Source: Ostreococcus mediterraneus (taxonomy: Eukaryota > Chlorophyta > Mamiellophyceae > Mamiellales > Bathycoccaceae). Taken from it: a stretch of 64,000 bases of DNA. A program made the position numbers and the translations under genes. Within the stretch, counting starts at the first letter, position 1, and every line of letters begins with the position of its first letter. The DNA is taken from contig WMKK01000008.1 in assembly GCA_012295225.1 (NCBI GenBank), forward strand, positions 496,001-560,000. The letters are read 5' to 3'. The notes below the pieces were generated by a model that was not told the DNA's origin, searched no databases, and saw nothing but the letters and a program-made list of their open reading frames with translations. This document shows positions 44,878-53,597 of this stretch, in pieces.

Positions 44878-45969
44878 CTACCAAAACGCCTCGGTGAGCG
44901 GGATCGACGTCGCCCCGAACATCGTTTGAAAGTCCGTTATGCAATCACCACGCTTGACTTTGTGATCAGAACCCTTGCTAATACCACTCAACCCCGCGCC
45001 ACCTATTTTTGCTCGCAAGTAGTAAAAGAAGCTCGCACGCGTGAATTTCACCGGCTCGCTAGACACCGACGACACCAGAAACTGCATTGCAATATCTTCG
45101 CAGTTTCGTTGTTTATCGATGTACTCACGCACACCCTCAGGAAGTTTTTCCTTGTACAGTTTTAAATACTTTTGATCCATGAATGCCGCCTTGGTGAGGA
45201 TGATGCTGTATCGTCTCGTACGCCAAAGCTTGAATTCATTCGCGACGTATTTCCACGTACATCCATCCGGTGGACTTGTCGCTGGCGCGTAATCTCGTGG
45301 GAAATACCCAACGAGCGCATCAGGACTTTTCTTCCAATCACTAAACCCACGATACAACGCATCGCACGGGATCCATACGTCGTCATCTACGTTAAACACT
45401 GCCCTTGTCCCAATGTCGTCGTACGGCTCAAACCTATTCTGTATCGTCGTCCCTTCATACGCCCGATATCTCACAAACCCAACCTTGTATTGCACGAAAT
45501 ACTCTGTATCCACGCCTTCTACGGGTGGTACCGTCTGCTCGCTCCACGTCACGCGTATACCCTCCACGCCTCGACACTTAGAGTAGTGCTTCACCGCGCG
45601 CTTCAACTGCGCGCGACGCTCGTACGTGTTCAATATAACCGTAAACCCCGTCGTGCGCAGCGCTTCGCTCGCCCGGGTCAACTCATTAACGCGCGACATA
45701 GCATCGCTCACGCTCCACGCGCTCGGCGGTTCTGCGCATTCGAGCTTTCTCGCCCGCATTTCGCCTCGAGAACTCCCTCGCAGCAGCGCGCGAGTGGCCA
45801 ACAGAAAGATCGCACACGTCAAGCCGACGAGCGCGCGGCTCGGTCGCACACCGTGCGCGCCGTGGCGCGAAAACCCGCGACGAGCACCATGCGTTGGAGC
45901 ACCGCCGTGTGCGGCTCCGACGCGCGAAGACGCACCACCGTGCATCGCCGGTGACGTCGCGCGGCGCAT
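44878..45969 (-). CDS. Exostosin-like GT64 glycosyltransferase, type II membrane protein
   Basis: Retaining glycosyltransferase of family GT64 (EXTL2/GINT1-like). A cytosolic Arg/His/Gly-rich tail and one signal-anchor helix (LVGLTCAIFLLATRALL, about residues 45-61) put the catalytic domain in the Golgi lumen. Domain features are FTVILNTYERRAQLKRAVKHY at the start and FVQYKVGFVRYRAYEGTTIQNRF. The metal-binding DXD in VFNVDDDVWIPC, VGYFPRDYAP and NCEDIAMQFLVSS follow. The start at 45969 (MRRATSPAMHGG) fits the type II topology; the frame extends to 46092. 363 residues. The likely donor is UDP-GlcNAc or a related UDP-sugar; the acceptor is unknown. Convergent with the DM10 gene, 41 bp apart. 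Confidence 0.88.
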   Translation of the reverse strand: MRRATSPAMHGGASSRVGAAHGGAPTHGARRGFSRHGAHGVRPSRALVGLTCAIFLLATRALLRGSSRGEMRARKLECAEPPSAWSVSDAMSRVNELTRASEALRTTGFTVILNTYERRAQLKRAVKHYSKCRGVEGIRVTWSEQTVPPVEGVDTEYFVQYKVGFVRYRAYEGTTIQNRFEPYDDIGTRAVFNVDDDVWIPCDALYRGFSDWKKSPDALVGYFPRDYAPATSPPDGCTWKYVANEFKLWRTRRYSIILTKAAFMDQKYLKLYKEKLPEGVREYIDKQRNCEDIAMQFLVSSVSSEPVKFTRASFFYYLRAKIGGAGLSGISKGSDHKVKRGDCITDFQTMFGATSIPLTEAFW

Positions 45970-46321
45970 AGTGTGGATACAGCTCGTCCTCGTCGTCGGC
46001 GTTGAGCGAGGATCGACAGCTTGGTGTGTAAGTTTGTGAGAATTAGTGATAGTTCTCTGTGCATATGACGGTAATGAATTCAGCGGTTTCAATCATATAC
46101 CGGTAACATAAAAAGATGGAAGCGGCGTATCGATGGTATGTTACAGTGCGCTAATCCTGCGGCGAGTGACTGCGTCAATGTGTTCAACTCGAAGTAATTT
46201 ACACCTTGTACAGGCGAAAACATCAAACTAAACAACACGGTTCGTAGTATTCTCGCGCAGTCGAGACCGATTTTTTTGTTTCGTAATGGTATTGCTACGG
46301 TGAAGCTTGCGTTGGTCTCGG
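45970..46321 (-). promoter_or_regulatory. Leader and spacer between GT64 and the AP2 gene
   Basis: This 352-bp stretch lies upstream of GT64 and downstream of the AP2 gene, both on the minus strand. It presumably holds the GT64 promoter and leader and the AP2 3' UTR. It is AT-richer than its flanks toward the right end. I see no gene, RNA or repeat in it. Confidence 0.4.
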
Positions 46322-47431
46322 CTATGCGTATCCGGCTGGAAAGTTCAGTAATTTCATTCGGACTGGTGGGTTCTCAATGCGAGCGGCATCCACCGCGCGC
46401 GCGGCGTCTTCTTCGGTATTGAAATAACCCAAGTCAATTCGTTTGTGTCGTACGACGAGTTCGGCGCGCCACTTCATGGTCACATTACCGCCCACGTGCT
46501 CGTGATAGAATTTTCGCACGCCGAGATACTTACTCGTCTTTTGGCCGTTTGGACCACGGTTTCGCGTCACCACGGTGTCTCGATATTTCTCGAAATCGCC
46601 GTTGAACGTGTGTAAGCGTGCAATCGTGCCGTCATGTTCGTAATCTGCGAATGGGAAATTCGTATCGGCGTTATCTCCTCGCGAAACCAACGCCGCCATG
46701 TCGTACGCGCGCGCGGCTTCGCGCAAGTCGTCAAAATATCCCATGCTCACTTGTTTCCCTTTATGAAACAACTCCACCTTGAACTTAATTTTCTTCGCGC
46801 GATTATCACACGTCACGCCCTTGAAGTTTGATCTCGGTCGTCGGCCAGGTAAATGTCCCATGGGCGGAGGCATCTCTTTCAAAAGCTCCTCGATGCCGTA
46901 ATCCTCCGACCGCCACTTGGCCAAGTCTTCGTTTGAGTACCGCTCCTCGCCAAAATTCTTCGGTTCACCGTACATGACAATGTGCGCCCTATCCACCGCA
47001 TCCGCCGCATCACCCTCATCATCAAAATACCCCAAATGCGTCTTAGCAATCATCGACCGCCATCTTTGTCGTCCACGACTTCGTACGCGGTGCACGCCCA
47101 CGTACGCGCTCGACCCTTGGCTCAGCTTGACCGCACCGCCCCCCGACGCTTTCCCATGCGTCGCCGCTTTCGCCGTCGACGCCGACGCTGACGCACCGTT
47201 CACGTACCCTGGTTCGAGCACGAGCTCGCTGTCTAACCGCCCCAGTGCGCCGACTTCGCCCGTGCGCATGGGATCGATAATCGGCAGCGGTTGCACCTCG
47301 AGCGGAGGATGCCGCGCGCGCCGGCGCGCCTCGGTGTGCGACAGCGATTCGCTCGGCGTGAGCGGACGCGTCGACGGCATCGCCAGCGCGTTCGTCGCGC
47401 GTTGGCGTTTGGAGGGTGGCGGTGGTGACAT
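46322..47431 (-). CDS. AP2/ERF-type protein with three AP2-like domains
   Basis: Plant-type transcription-factor family. Three AP2-like units are visible. The first, near residues 135-195, reads SSAYVGVHRVRSRGRQRWRS then THLGYFDDEGDAADAVDRA. The second (~220-285) reads SNFKGVTCDNRAKKIKFKVE then SMGYFDDLREAARAYDMAA. The third (~300-368) reads SKYLGVRKFYHEHVGG, MKWRAELVVRHKRI and DLGYFNTEEDAARAVDAA. Each keeps the W/F-x-A/V and LGYFxxxxDAARAxDxA pattern that contacts DNA. 369 residues from MSPPPPSKRQRATNALAMP, which includes a basic nuclear-localisation-like KRQR. The open frame extends upstream to 47713 but would overlap the LysM gene. Target genes unknown. Confidence 0.88.
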   Translation of the reverse strand: MSPPPPSKRQRATNALAMPSTRPLTPSESLSHTEARRRARHPPLEVQPLPIIDPMRTGEVGALGRLDSELVLEPGYVNGASASASTAKAATHGKASGGGAVKLSQGSSAYVGVHRVRSRGRQRWRSMIAKTHLGYFDDEGDAADAVDRAHIVMYGEPKNFGEERYSNEDLAKWRSEDYGIEELLKEMPPPMGHLPGRRPRSNFKGVTCDNRAKKIKFKVELFHKGKQVSMGYFDDLREAARAYDMAALVSRGDNADTNFPFADYEHDGTIARLHTFNGDFEKYRDTVVTRNRGPNGQKTSKYLGVRKFYHEHVGGNVTMKWRAELVVRHKRIDLGYFNTEEDAARAVDAARIENPPVRMKLLNFPAGYA

Positions 47432-47561
47432 CGACGCCGATGGTGCGCGGGCGCGAGTCTGAGGAGAGAACGTCACGTTTGGGGAGAAATAATTTTGGGC
47501 TCGAGTGGTTGAATACGCGCATACATGAATTACATGGCTGATGTCGATGATGGACAGAGGT

Positions 47562-49436
47562 TTAAGGGGCATTGGGAGACGCACCGGTGCGATCGCCATC
47601 GTCGTCGTCGTTTTCAGCATCGATGGCGGCGCGGACGGCGCGGACGGCAAAGGCGCAACACGCGAGGGCGAGCGAACCGGCGAGCGTGAGCGCAAAGGCT
47701 CGTCTCTTTTCATCCACTTCTGCGGCGATAGTTTCTGCGGGTGCGTTACGGGAATGTAACGCTGGGTTGATGAATCTATGCGCTGCGGACTTTGGAGGGC
47801 GGACTTTGACGGAGAGCTCGTACATGGGCTCTTCGTCGACGTCTACGGCGGGGAGGCGGTCGAGGAGCGCTCGAGACGGGACGTAGAGCTCCTGTCCGGG
47901 CGTGAGTTTAATGAAACTCGTGTGCGGGTCTGGACGGAGATTGTTGTACCGAGCGAGGTCCATGACGGAGATACCTGCGATGGAGGCGATGTCGAACAGG
48001 TTGTCTTGCGGCTGTACGACCCAGCGAATGGGCTTGGCGAGTAATTCCTCCTCGCGCGACGGCGCCGCGGACGCTGTCGCGCTCTTGCTCGCGTGAGGCG
48101 ATGACGACGTTGATGTCGCCGTCGTCATCGGTCTGCGCGACTCGCGCGCATTTGACGACGATGGTAGATTCTTCTCGTCGTCATCGCCCTTTGATTTCGG
48201 CCTACGCATGCGTGCCAAGCCGGCGGCGAACGCGTCGGCAACGACTGGCTTCATCCCGCGCGCTCGTTGAACTAATTCTGCACGCGCCTCGCGCATGGTT
48301 TCAACACCACCCTCTGTGGCGGCGTGCAAGTTGCTCATCACCACGCGCTGTCGCTCGGCGAAACCGTGCACGAACTCCTTCACCTTGGGTTTGATGGATT
48401 CAACGACGGGTAAATTGCCCACGTCTTCAAATTTCCTCAACGCATCCTTTATCTTTTGCGAAGCCTGCGCGGGTACGAGACCATTTAATGGATCTCGTAA
48501 GCGCGTGTGGTCAAATTTCGGGATCACGCGAATATCGCGAATCTCTTGCGCGCCGTCAGTACCTTGACCCTTGGACACCTTGGCGTCTTTCGTTGCGCGC
48601 GAGCCTGGAAAATGTTTCGTAGCTGGCGCTGGCAAGTTCTTCTTCCCGCGCTTCTTGTCCTTTACCACCTTTGCATCGGGTTCCACGCGCTTAGACTGAT
48701 CACGCCGTTCGTCTACAAACTGTTTTAAGTTATCCGCAGCCAATCGACGAGAAGTATCGATTCGCTTCACCGTCTCTGACGCGGCGCTGAGCGTCTTTCT
48801 TCGCACGCTTTTCACGCGTTCACTAAAATTCGATGGATCAATACGCTTCACCGCCATCCCAATGCCGCTTAAACTCTCCCCACACTTACGAACCACTATT
48901 TTCCCACCCTCAGACACCGCGCGCACGCTCAAAATCGCCGTCGCGGCCACTGTGGGGAAAAAGATATCCGCGAACTCGCGCGCCTCGCGTCTCGTCCCGC
49001 GCACCACCGCTCGCACCGGTCTCGGCAACCTATCCTCCACCTCTCGCACGTACACGTCGCCTGAAATCTTCATCGCCGCTCTCGACGCATCTACAACCGC
49101 CATGATAGCCTCTTGACGCGCAGCTGTATTCTTCCCGCGTCCCTTCTTTCCATCGTCGTCGTCCGAAGACGAAGACGCGCTGGCGCCGCTCATCGAAGGC
49201 GCCGGCGTCCCAGCGCCTCGTCCGTGGCCATCCCCATCTGACTCCCCGCTCGCGTTCGCCACCGGCCCAAAAAAGTCACCACCGACGTCATCTTTCGTCG
49301 CCGTGCGCGTGAGCGCGCTAATCACGCGTTTCATCGCTGCAGTATCGTCATCTGCCGTTGACGTCACGTTCAATGGATTCGTTCCTTTCCTCGGCGACGA
49401 CGACGGCGTGGGCGTCGGATCGCGGCTGCGCGACAT
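47562..49436 (-). CDS. LysM-domain protein with C-terminal membrane anchor
   Basis: 624 residues. The N-terminal 100 residues are Ser/Pro/Asp-rich, and the middle is a long charged, Lys/Arg-rich helical region (about 130-420). A single LysM domain (~485-535) reads VVQPQDNLFDIASIAGISVMDLARYNNLRP then LTPGQELYVPSR. A hydrophobic helix near the C-terminus (ALTLAGSLALACCAFAV) ends with an acidic tail. LysM domains bind GlcNAc-containing glycans; in plastid-bearing algae some may recognise peptidoglycan-like material. No signal peptide is evident, so the LysM side of the membrane is unclear. Divergent from the calpain, with about 197 bp between starts. Confidence 0.8.
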   Translation of the reverse strand: MSRSRDPTPTPSSSPRKGTNPLNVTSTADDDTAAMKRVISALTRTATKDDVGGDFFGPVANASGESDGDGHGRGAGTPAPSMSGASASSSSDDDDGKKGRGKNTAARQEAIMAVVDASRAAMKISGDVYVREVEDRLPRPVRAVVRGTRREAREFADIFFPTVAATAILSVRAVSEGGKIVVRKCGESLSGIGMAVKRIDPSNFSERVKSVRRKTLSAASETVKRIDTSRRLAADNLKQFVDERRDQSKRVEPDAKVVKDKKRGKKNLPAPATKHFPGSRATKDAKVSKGQGTDGAQEIRDIRVIPKFDHTRLRDPLNGLVPAQASQKIKDALRKFEDVGNLPVVESIKPKVKEFVHGFAERQRVVMSNLHAATEGGVETMREARAELVQRARGMKPVVADAFAAGLARMRRPKSKGDDDEKNLPSSSNARESRRPMTTATSTSSSPHASKSATASAAPSREEELLAKPIRWVVQPQDNLFDIASIAGISVMDLARYNNLRPDPHTSFIKLTPGQELYVPSRALLDRLPAVDVDEEPMYELSVKVRPPKSAAHRFINPALHSRNAPAETIAAEVDEKRRAFALTLAGSLALACCAFAVRAVRAAIDAENDDDDGDRTGASPNAP

Positions 49437-49633
49437 CGCGCGCGATATGTCGCGCTCGCGCGCTCGCTTCGGTGTGCCCGCGCGTGTCGTTCACGCGCGC
49501 GTCGGGCGCGGATGCGGTGTCGAGTCGTCGCACAGTGAGGTGCGTTGGCGAACGATCGCATCGCCTCATTCGCGCGCGCGCGCGGCTGTATTTAACCTAT
49601 TTATACGCCGCCAGAGCGCTGAGGTGAGACGCC

Positions 49634-51019
49634 ATGCCCGCGGTGGACATCGAGTCGGGCGAGCGCGAGCTCGGGATCTGCGAGGGCGGCGGTCACCCGG
49701 CGTTGCGATGCGTGTTGTTGCCATTCGTGTTGGTGTACAATGCGATGGTGGCGTTCATGTTCCCGTGCATGGGCGCGTACTTGCGAGGCGGTGGACGATG
49801 GTTTATGAAGACGGTGTGCTTTCCGTGCGCGAGTTGCTGGAAGTATACCGATCGCGAGTGGTTTGGGGATACGGCGATTGGTAATCCGGAGGATGCGAGG
49901 AAATGCGAATGGATTCGCGTCGGGGAGCTGCTCGAGGGCGAGGATAAGCCTATGGTGTTGTATCAGGGAGAGATTGAACCTAAAGATTGCGTACAAGGTG
50001 CGCTTGGGGATTGCTGGTTCGTCGCGGCACTGGCGTGCTTGAGTGAACACCCAGGCGCGGTGAAGAAGTTGATTCTGAACCGCGAAGCGTCGACGCGCGG
50101 CAAGTATCGCGTGCGCTTTTACAATGGCCGCAGAAGAAAGTGGGAAGTGATTACTGTTGACGATTACATTCCCGTGCGTAAGGGCACGAAGCAAACAATG
50201 TACATGAGACCGCACAACAATGAAATTTGGCCGCTCATCATGGAGAAGGCGATGGCAAAATTTCTCGGCTCGTACGCCGCCATGGATGGCGGTTTCGGTA
50301 CGTGGGCCACGCACACGCTGACTGGTGACAATGTCTTTTTGTTGAAACGTCGTGAAAATGACGCATGGCGTCGTCACGACATGAAGTTTATCAACCCGAA
50401 GGATAAGAATGACAAGAAGGACCGCATCTATCACGATGAAGTCAAGGAGGACATCATCAACGATAAGTTGTTCAACATCTTGCAGCAATACGACCGCTCA
50501 CGTTCTCTCATCGCCGTGTCGAAGATGGAAAAGGGCGGTGAATCAAAGGACGAAACCACGGGTTTGGTGAACGGTCACCTGTTCTCCGTGATTTCTGTGC
50601 GCACCGCGGGCGGCAAGTTTGGCATGGGCGGACAGAAGTTTGTCAAAGTTCGTAATCCCTGGGCCACATTCGAATGGAAGGGTGCATGGTCTGACGGTAG
50701 CAAGGAGTGGACCCAAAACCCGAAAATCGCTAAAGAGCTCGCATACGTCAACGACAAAAACGACGGCGTGTTTTGGATGAGTTTCTCTGACTTTGTCACA
50801 TACTTTAACCAGATTGCCATTTGCGACAGAAACGTTAGAGGAGATTTGACGCTGCAATTCGATGAAGAGGCGCCGATTTGTGGCCCAGCGAAGGGCTGCG
50901 TCAAAGGCTGCGGCGGCTTTTGGTGCGCGTGTAAGGGCGTGCGTACCATTTACTTTGGACGTGAAAGTTCGACGGAGATTCGCGAAGCCAAGTCATCGTG
51001 CATTCCATGCATGAAGTAA
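49634..51019 (+). CDS. Calpain-family cysteine protease
   Basis: Single-domain calpain (461 residues) with an intact catalytic triad: Cys127 in GALGDCWFVAALACL, His315 in NGHLFSVISV and Asn341 in VRNPWATFEWKG. Other family marks are YIPVRKGTKQTMYMRPHNNE, WPLIMEKAMAKFLGSYAAMDGG and GKYRVRFYNG. There are no EF-hands, C2-like domain or membrane segments, unlike land-plant DEK1. The N-terminus (FPCMGAYL, VCFPCASCWKY) and C-terminus (KGCVKGCGGFWCACKGV) are unusually Cys-rich. They may be palmitoylated or bind metal. Start is the first ATG before a conserved-looking leader. Confidence 0.92.
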   Translation: MPAVDIESGERELGICEGGGHPALRCVLLPFVLVYNAMVAFMFPCMGAYLRGGGRWFMKTVCFPCASCWKYTDREWFGDTAIGNPEDARKCEWIRVGELLEGEDKPMVLYQGEIEPKDCVQGALGDCWFVAALACLSEHPGAVKKLILNREASTRGKYRVRFYNGRRRKWEVITVDDYIPVRKGTKQTMYMRPHNNEIWPLIMEKAMAKFLGSYAAMDGGFGTWATHTLTGDNVFLLKRRENDAWRRHDMKFINPKDKNDKKDRIYHDEVKEDIINDKLFNILQQYDRSRSLIAVSKMEKGGESKDETTGLVNGHLFSVISVRTAGGKFGMGGQKFVKVRNPWATFEWKGAWSDGSKEWTQNPKIAKELAYVNDKNDGVFWMSFSDFVTYFNQIAICDRNVRGDLTLQFDEEAPICGPAKGCVKGCGGFWCACKGVRTIYFGRESSTEIREAKSSCIPCMK

Positions 51020-51095
51020 TATAAAAAGATCGTAATACAATCCCGTTCACTGCCTAACTCAATCTTGTAAAATGAATCTACGTATGGTTTCAAGC

Positions 51096-53003
51096 TTATT
51101 TCGCGCTCGGCACCTTGCTTGAACCTGGCTGTTCGAAGATGAAACGCGCTTCATTCTCGGGTTTCTTCTCCACCGTGAAACCGCGAAGGGCATCGATTTC
51201 GCGAATCTTTCGGCTACCAAATCCGCCGCCGATGGACTTCCAGTTCCATCCCTTGTTCTTCACTACGCCATCGATGACGACCGAATGCCCCTTGACCGCA
51301 TTAACGATGAGTGTACCGTCAAGATCGAGGTTCTTGATTGACACGTCAGCGCCATCAATGATCAATGTGCTCGTCGCCGTCATCTTGAGCTTGCCAATTT
51401 TCGCCTTGAGCTCTTCGAACGTGCTCGCAAAGTTCGGACCGATGACCACGCGCGGACCCATGGGCAACTTCATGCCGTTGAATTCTTGATCGATCGTGGC
51501 GGCGGGAATATCCGCACCAGCCAAGCGCAACATTTCGGCGCAGCATTCATAGAATTCAAATTCACCGCTCGTCGCCGTGTGCGTCGGGTCGCCGTTTTTA
51601 AACTTTGCCAAACCATCCGCCGGCGAGTTCTTCACTGGGCTGTATCCAACCCAGTTATCGAACACGGTGAAACCTACCTTGGCTTTCGTACCGAGGGACT
51701 TGGGGTAATCTTGCATCATGCATTCCAAGCGCGTCGGGGATTTGAACGTCGTCTTGGTGGAATCCTTGTACTTTGGGTTGACGAATTCTTCAATCGCACC
51801 ACCCGTCTTTTTCAATTGCTTGGCGTACTCCGGAAGGCTGACGATGAGCTGGTTGATGTTACCCGGGAACGGCGAAAATCCAGTGGTATCGTTGACGTCG
51901 CCGTCGGGGTTTGTTGTCGCGCGCAAGAGCGGATCGAGTTGGTTGTATTCAACGTTGATGGTCATCTTGCGACCGTCGGTGTGCGTCAACAACGAAATCG
52001 CACCCACGGCTTCTTTAGCCTTACGCGGCACACAAAGTGAGTTGAATTCAAGGTTCATGGACTTGGACACCCCGAGCGCGCCCGGGATGACGCGGAACAC
52101 GAGGGAATTGGTGTCTTGGAAGAACACCACCCACTTCTTGCCTTGGCTCATCCACTTGGACAACAAACCGCTCGTATGCAACAACGAGTGCACGTCTCCA
52201 TGTCCGTGCGGCTTGAGTTGAAGCCTGTATTGATCGTCATCCTTGAGCGCCAAATGCGCATCGTTGTCAATTAAGCAGGGAACCTTTTCTTGCTTGATTA
52301 ACGTGACTTGCTCCTTGGACGCGCCGAAGTAGTCGTTCTTTTCGAGCAACGAAAGCGTCTTCTCGTGCGTGTCATCCGACGTCATGATCGCGAGCGGAAT
52401 CATTTGGCTTTTCACCTCCGCACCGACGGTACTCTTCGCACCGCAGCATCCGACACTCACGCCGTCGCCGCTCGCCTCTCGGTTTTGCAACGCCAAGATA
52501 TTCTTTACGTACAACTCCAAATACTTTGTCTCGCTCGCTTGCTCCACGGGCAATTCAACTTTAATCCCAGAGTATCCCAATCGCTCGCCCAATCCACCGG
52601 CAACGAGCACGAACGCCGTCGATCTCGCCTCTTCCACGCCCACGCGCTCGAGTTCAACGTGTTCCTGCCCGCCATACTTCACCACCTTACCCGCCGGCAC
52701 GCTCGGCGTCCACCCTTCGAATGGATTCTTCCCATCCCGAGACGCCGCCAACAATCCACGCGCATTGGCGATATACTTTGCCACCCCGCCCGGATACCCA
52801 GCATCCGCCACGCTCAACTGCTCGGCGAACGCGCGCTTGGCGTCGTCATCCACCCCAGGCGCCGGCCACGCGCGCACCAAGTGGCTCTGGTCCAGCGCGA
52901 TCAACGCGCGAATCAACGCGCCCTGCGCCGACGTCAGCACGCTTGCGGCGACGTGCGCATCCACGATCGCCACCGACGCGGCGTTCTCAGACGTTGTCGC
53001 CAT
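51096..53003 (-). CDS. USP: UDP-sugar pyrophosphorylase
   Basis: Makes UDP-sugars (glucuronate, galactose, xylose, glucose and others) from sugar-1-phosphates and UTP, with broad substrate range in plants. The nucleotide loop reads STAFVLVAGGLGERLGYSGI. Then come DDQYRLQLKPHGHGDVHSLL, VFFQDTNSLVFRVIPGALG, MTINVEYNQLDPLLRAT, FPGNINQLIVSLPEYAKQL and GPRVVIGPNFASTFEELK, all plant USP hallmarks. The C-terminus shows the beta-helix segment ADVSIKNLDLDGTLIVNAV. Start at 53003 (MATTSENAASVAIVD) matches plant USPs; the open frame extends to 53366 through repeat sequence. 635 residues, normal length. Together with UGD it gives two routes to UDP-glucuronate within the window. Confidence 0.95.
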   Translation of the reverse strand: MATTSENAASVAIVDAHVAASVLTSAQGALIRALIALDQSHLVRAWPAPGVDDDAKRAFAEQLSVADAGYPGGVAKYIANARGLLAASRDGKNPFEGWTPSVPAGKVVKYGGQEHVELERVGVEEARSTAFVLVAGGLGERLGYSGIKVELPVEQASETKYLELYVKNILALQNREASGDGVSVGCCGAKSTVGAEVKSQMIPLAIMTSDDTHEKTLSLLEKNDYFGASKEQVTLIKQEKVPCLIDNDAHLALKDDDQYRLQLKPHGHGDVHSLLHTSGLLSKWMSQGKKWVVFFQDTNSLVFRVIPGALGVSKSMNLEFNSLCVPRKAKEAVGAISLLTHTDGRKMTINVEYNQLDPLLRATTNPDGDVNDTTGFSPFPGNINQLIVSLPEYAKQLKKTGGAIEEFVNPKYKDSTKTTFKSPTRLECMMQDYPKSLGTKAKVGFTVFDNWVGYSPVKNSPADGLAKFKNGDPTHTATSGEFEFYECCAEMLRLAGADIPAATIDQEFNGMKLPMGPRVVIGPNFASTFEELKAKIGKLKMTATSTLIIDGADVSIKNLDLDGTLIVNAVKGHSVVIDGVVKNKGWNWKSIGGGFGSRKIREIDALRGFTVEKKPENEARFIFEQPGSSKVPSAK

Positions 53004-53597
53004 CGCGGTGCGTCGGACGCGCTTTCGTGCGTCGTCCAATGGCGTTCCACTGGTGGCGCGTGTCCGATAGATACCATCTTTTTCATGCGCGAGATATGGG
53101 CACCACCCGAAAATGCGTGACGGGTGTTTTCGTTGCGCGTGCGTGCGTGCGTGCGTGCGTGGACGTTGCGATCGATGTCGCGAACGAGACGCACGAAAGA
53201 GAAAATAAAAGATACGACGAGAACGCGCGAGGCGACGACAGCGGCGGCGAGGCGACGGACAAAAAGTCAAACGCACAAAGAATGTGTAAGGATCGCAAGG
53301 GCGGCGCGCCGCGGTCGAGAGGTGCCTGGTTTTTTGGGTATGGTGGCGAAAAGTATGGGTATTCATTTTTGGCGATGGGTGAAAAATTCAAAAATCATCC
53401 ACGCGCGCGCGACACTGCGACGCGCGTGAAACGCTCGTCCGTCGCCACGCGCACGCACACGCACGCGCGTCGAGACACGTCTTTTGCTCGAGCTCGGATC
53501 GCGCGCGAGAGAGGCGTCAGTCAGATCGTCGTCGTCAAAGCGTCAAAGCTTTAAAGCGCGCGCACTCGGTGGTGGAGTTTTGTATTTGAACGCGGCA
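53004..53597. promoter_or_regulatory. Divergent USP/primase promoter with GCGT repeat
   Basis: This 594-bp stretch lies between divergent starts. It contains a (GCGT)6 tract (53137-53160), an AT-rich interval near 53330-53400 and an alternating purine-pyrimidine CACGCG stretch (about 53440-53475) that could form Z-DNA. Open frames on both strands here have repeat-driven composition. I found no additional gene. Confidence 0.55.
53137..53160 (+). repeat. (GCGT)6 microsatellite
   Basis: Six perfect GCGT units in the leader of the UDP-sugar pyrophosphorylase gene; alternating purine-pyrimidine. Confidence 0.9.

Noticed and set aside
47432-47713. Upstream extension of the AP2 gene
   Set aside because: Would overlap the LysM gene's 3' end and has non-coding composition; MSPPPPSKRQR at 47431 is a better start.
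53004-53366. Upstream extension of the UDP-sugar pyrophosphorylase
   Set aside because: Translates GCGT repeats and CA-rich DNA; plant enzymes start close to the MATTSEN position.
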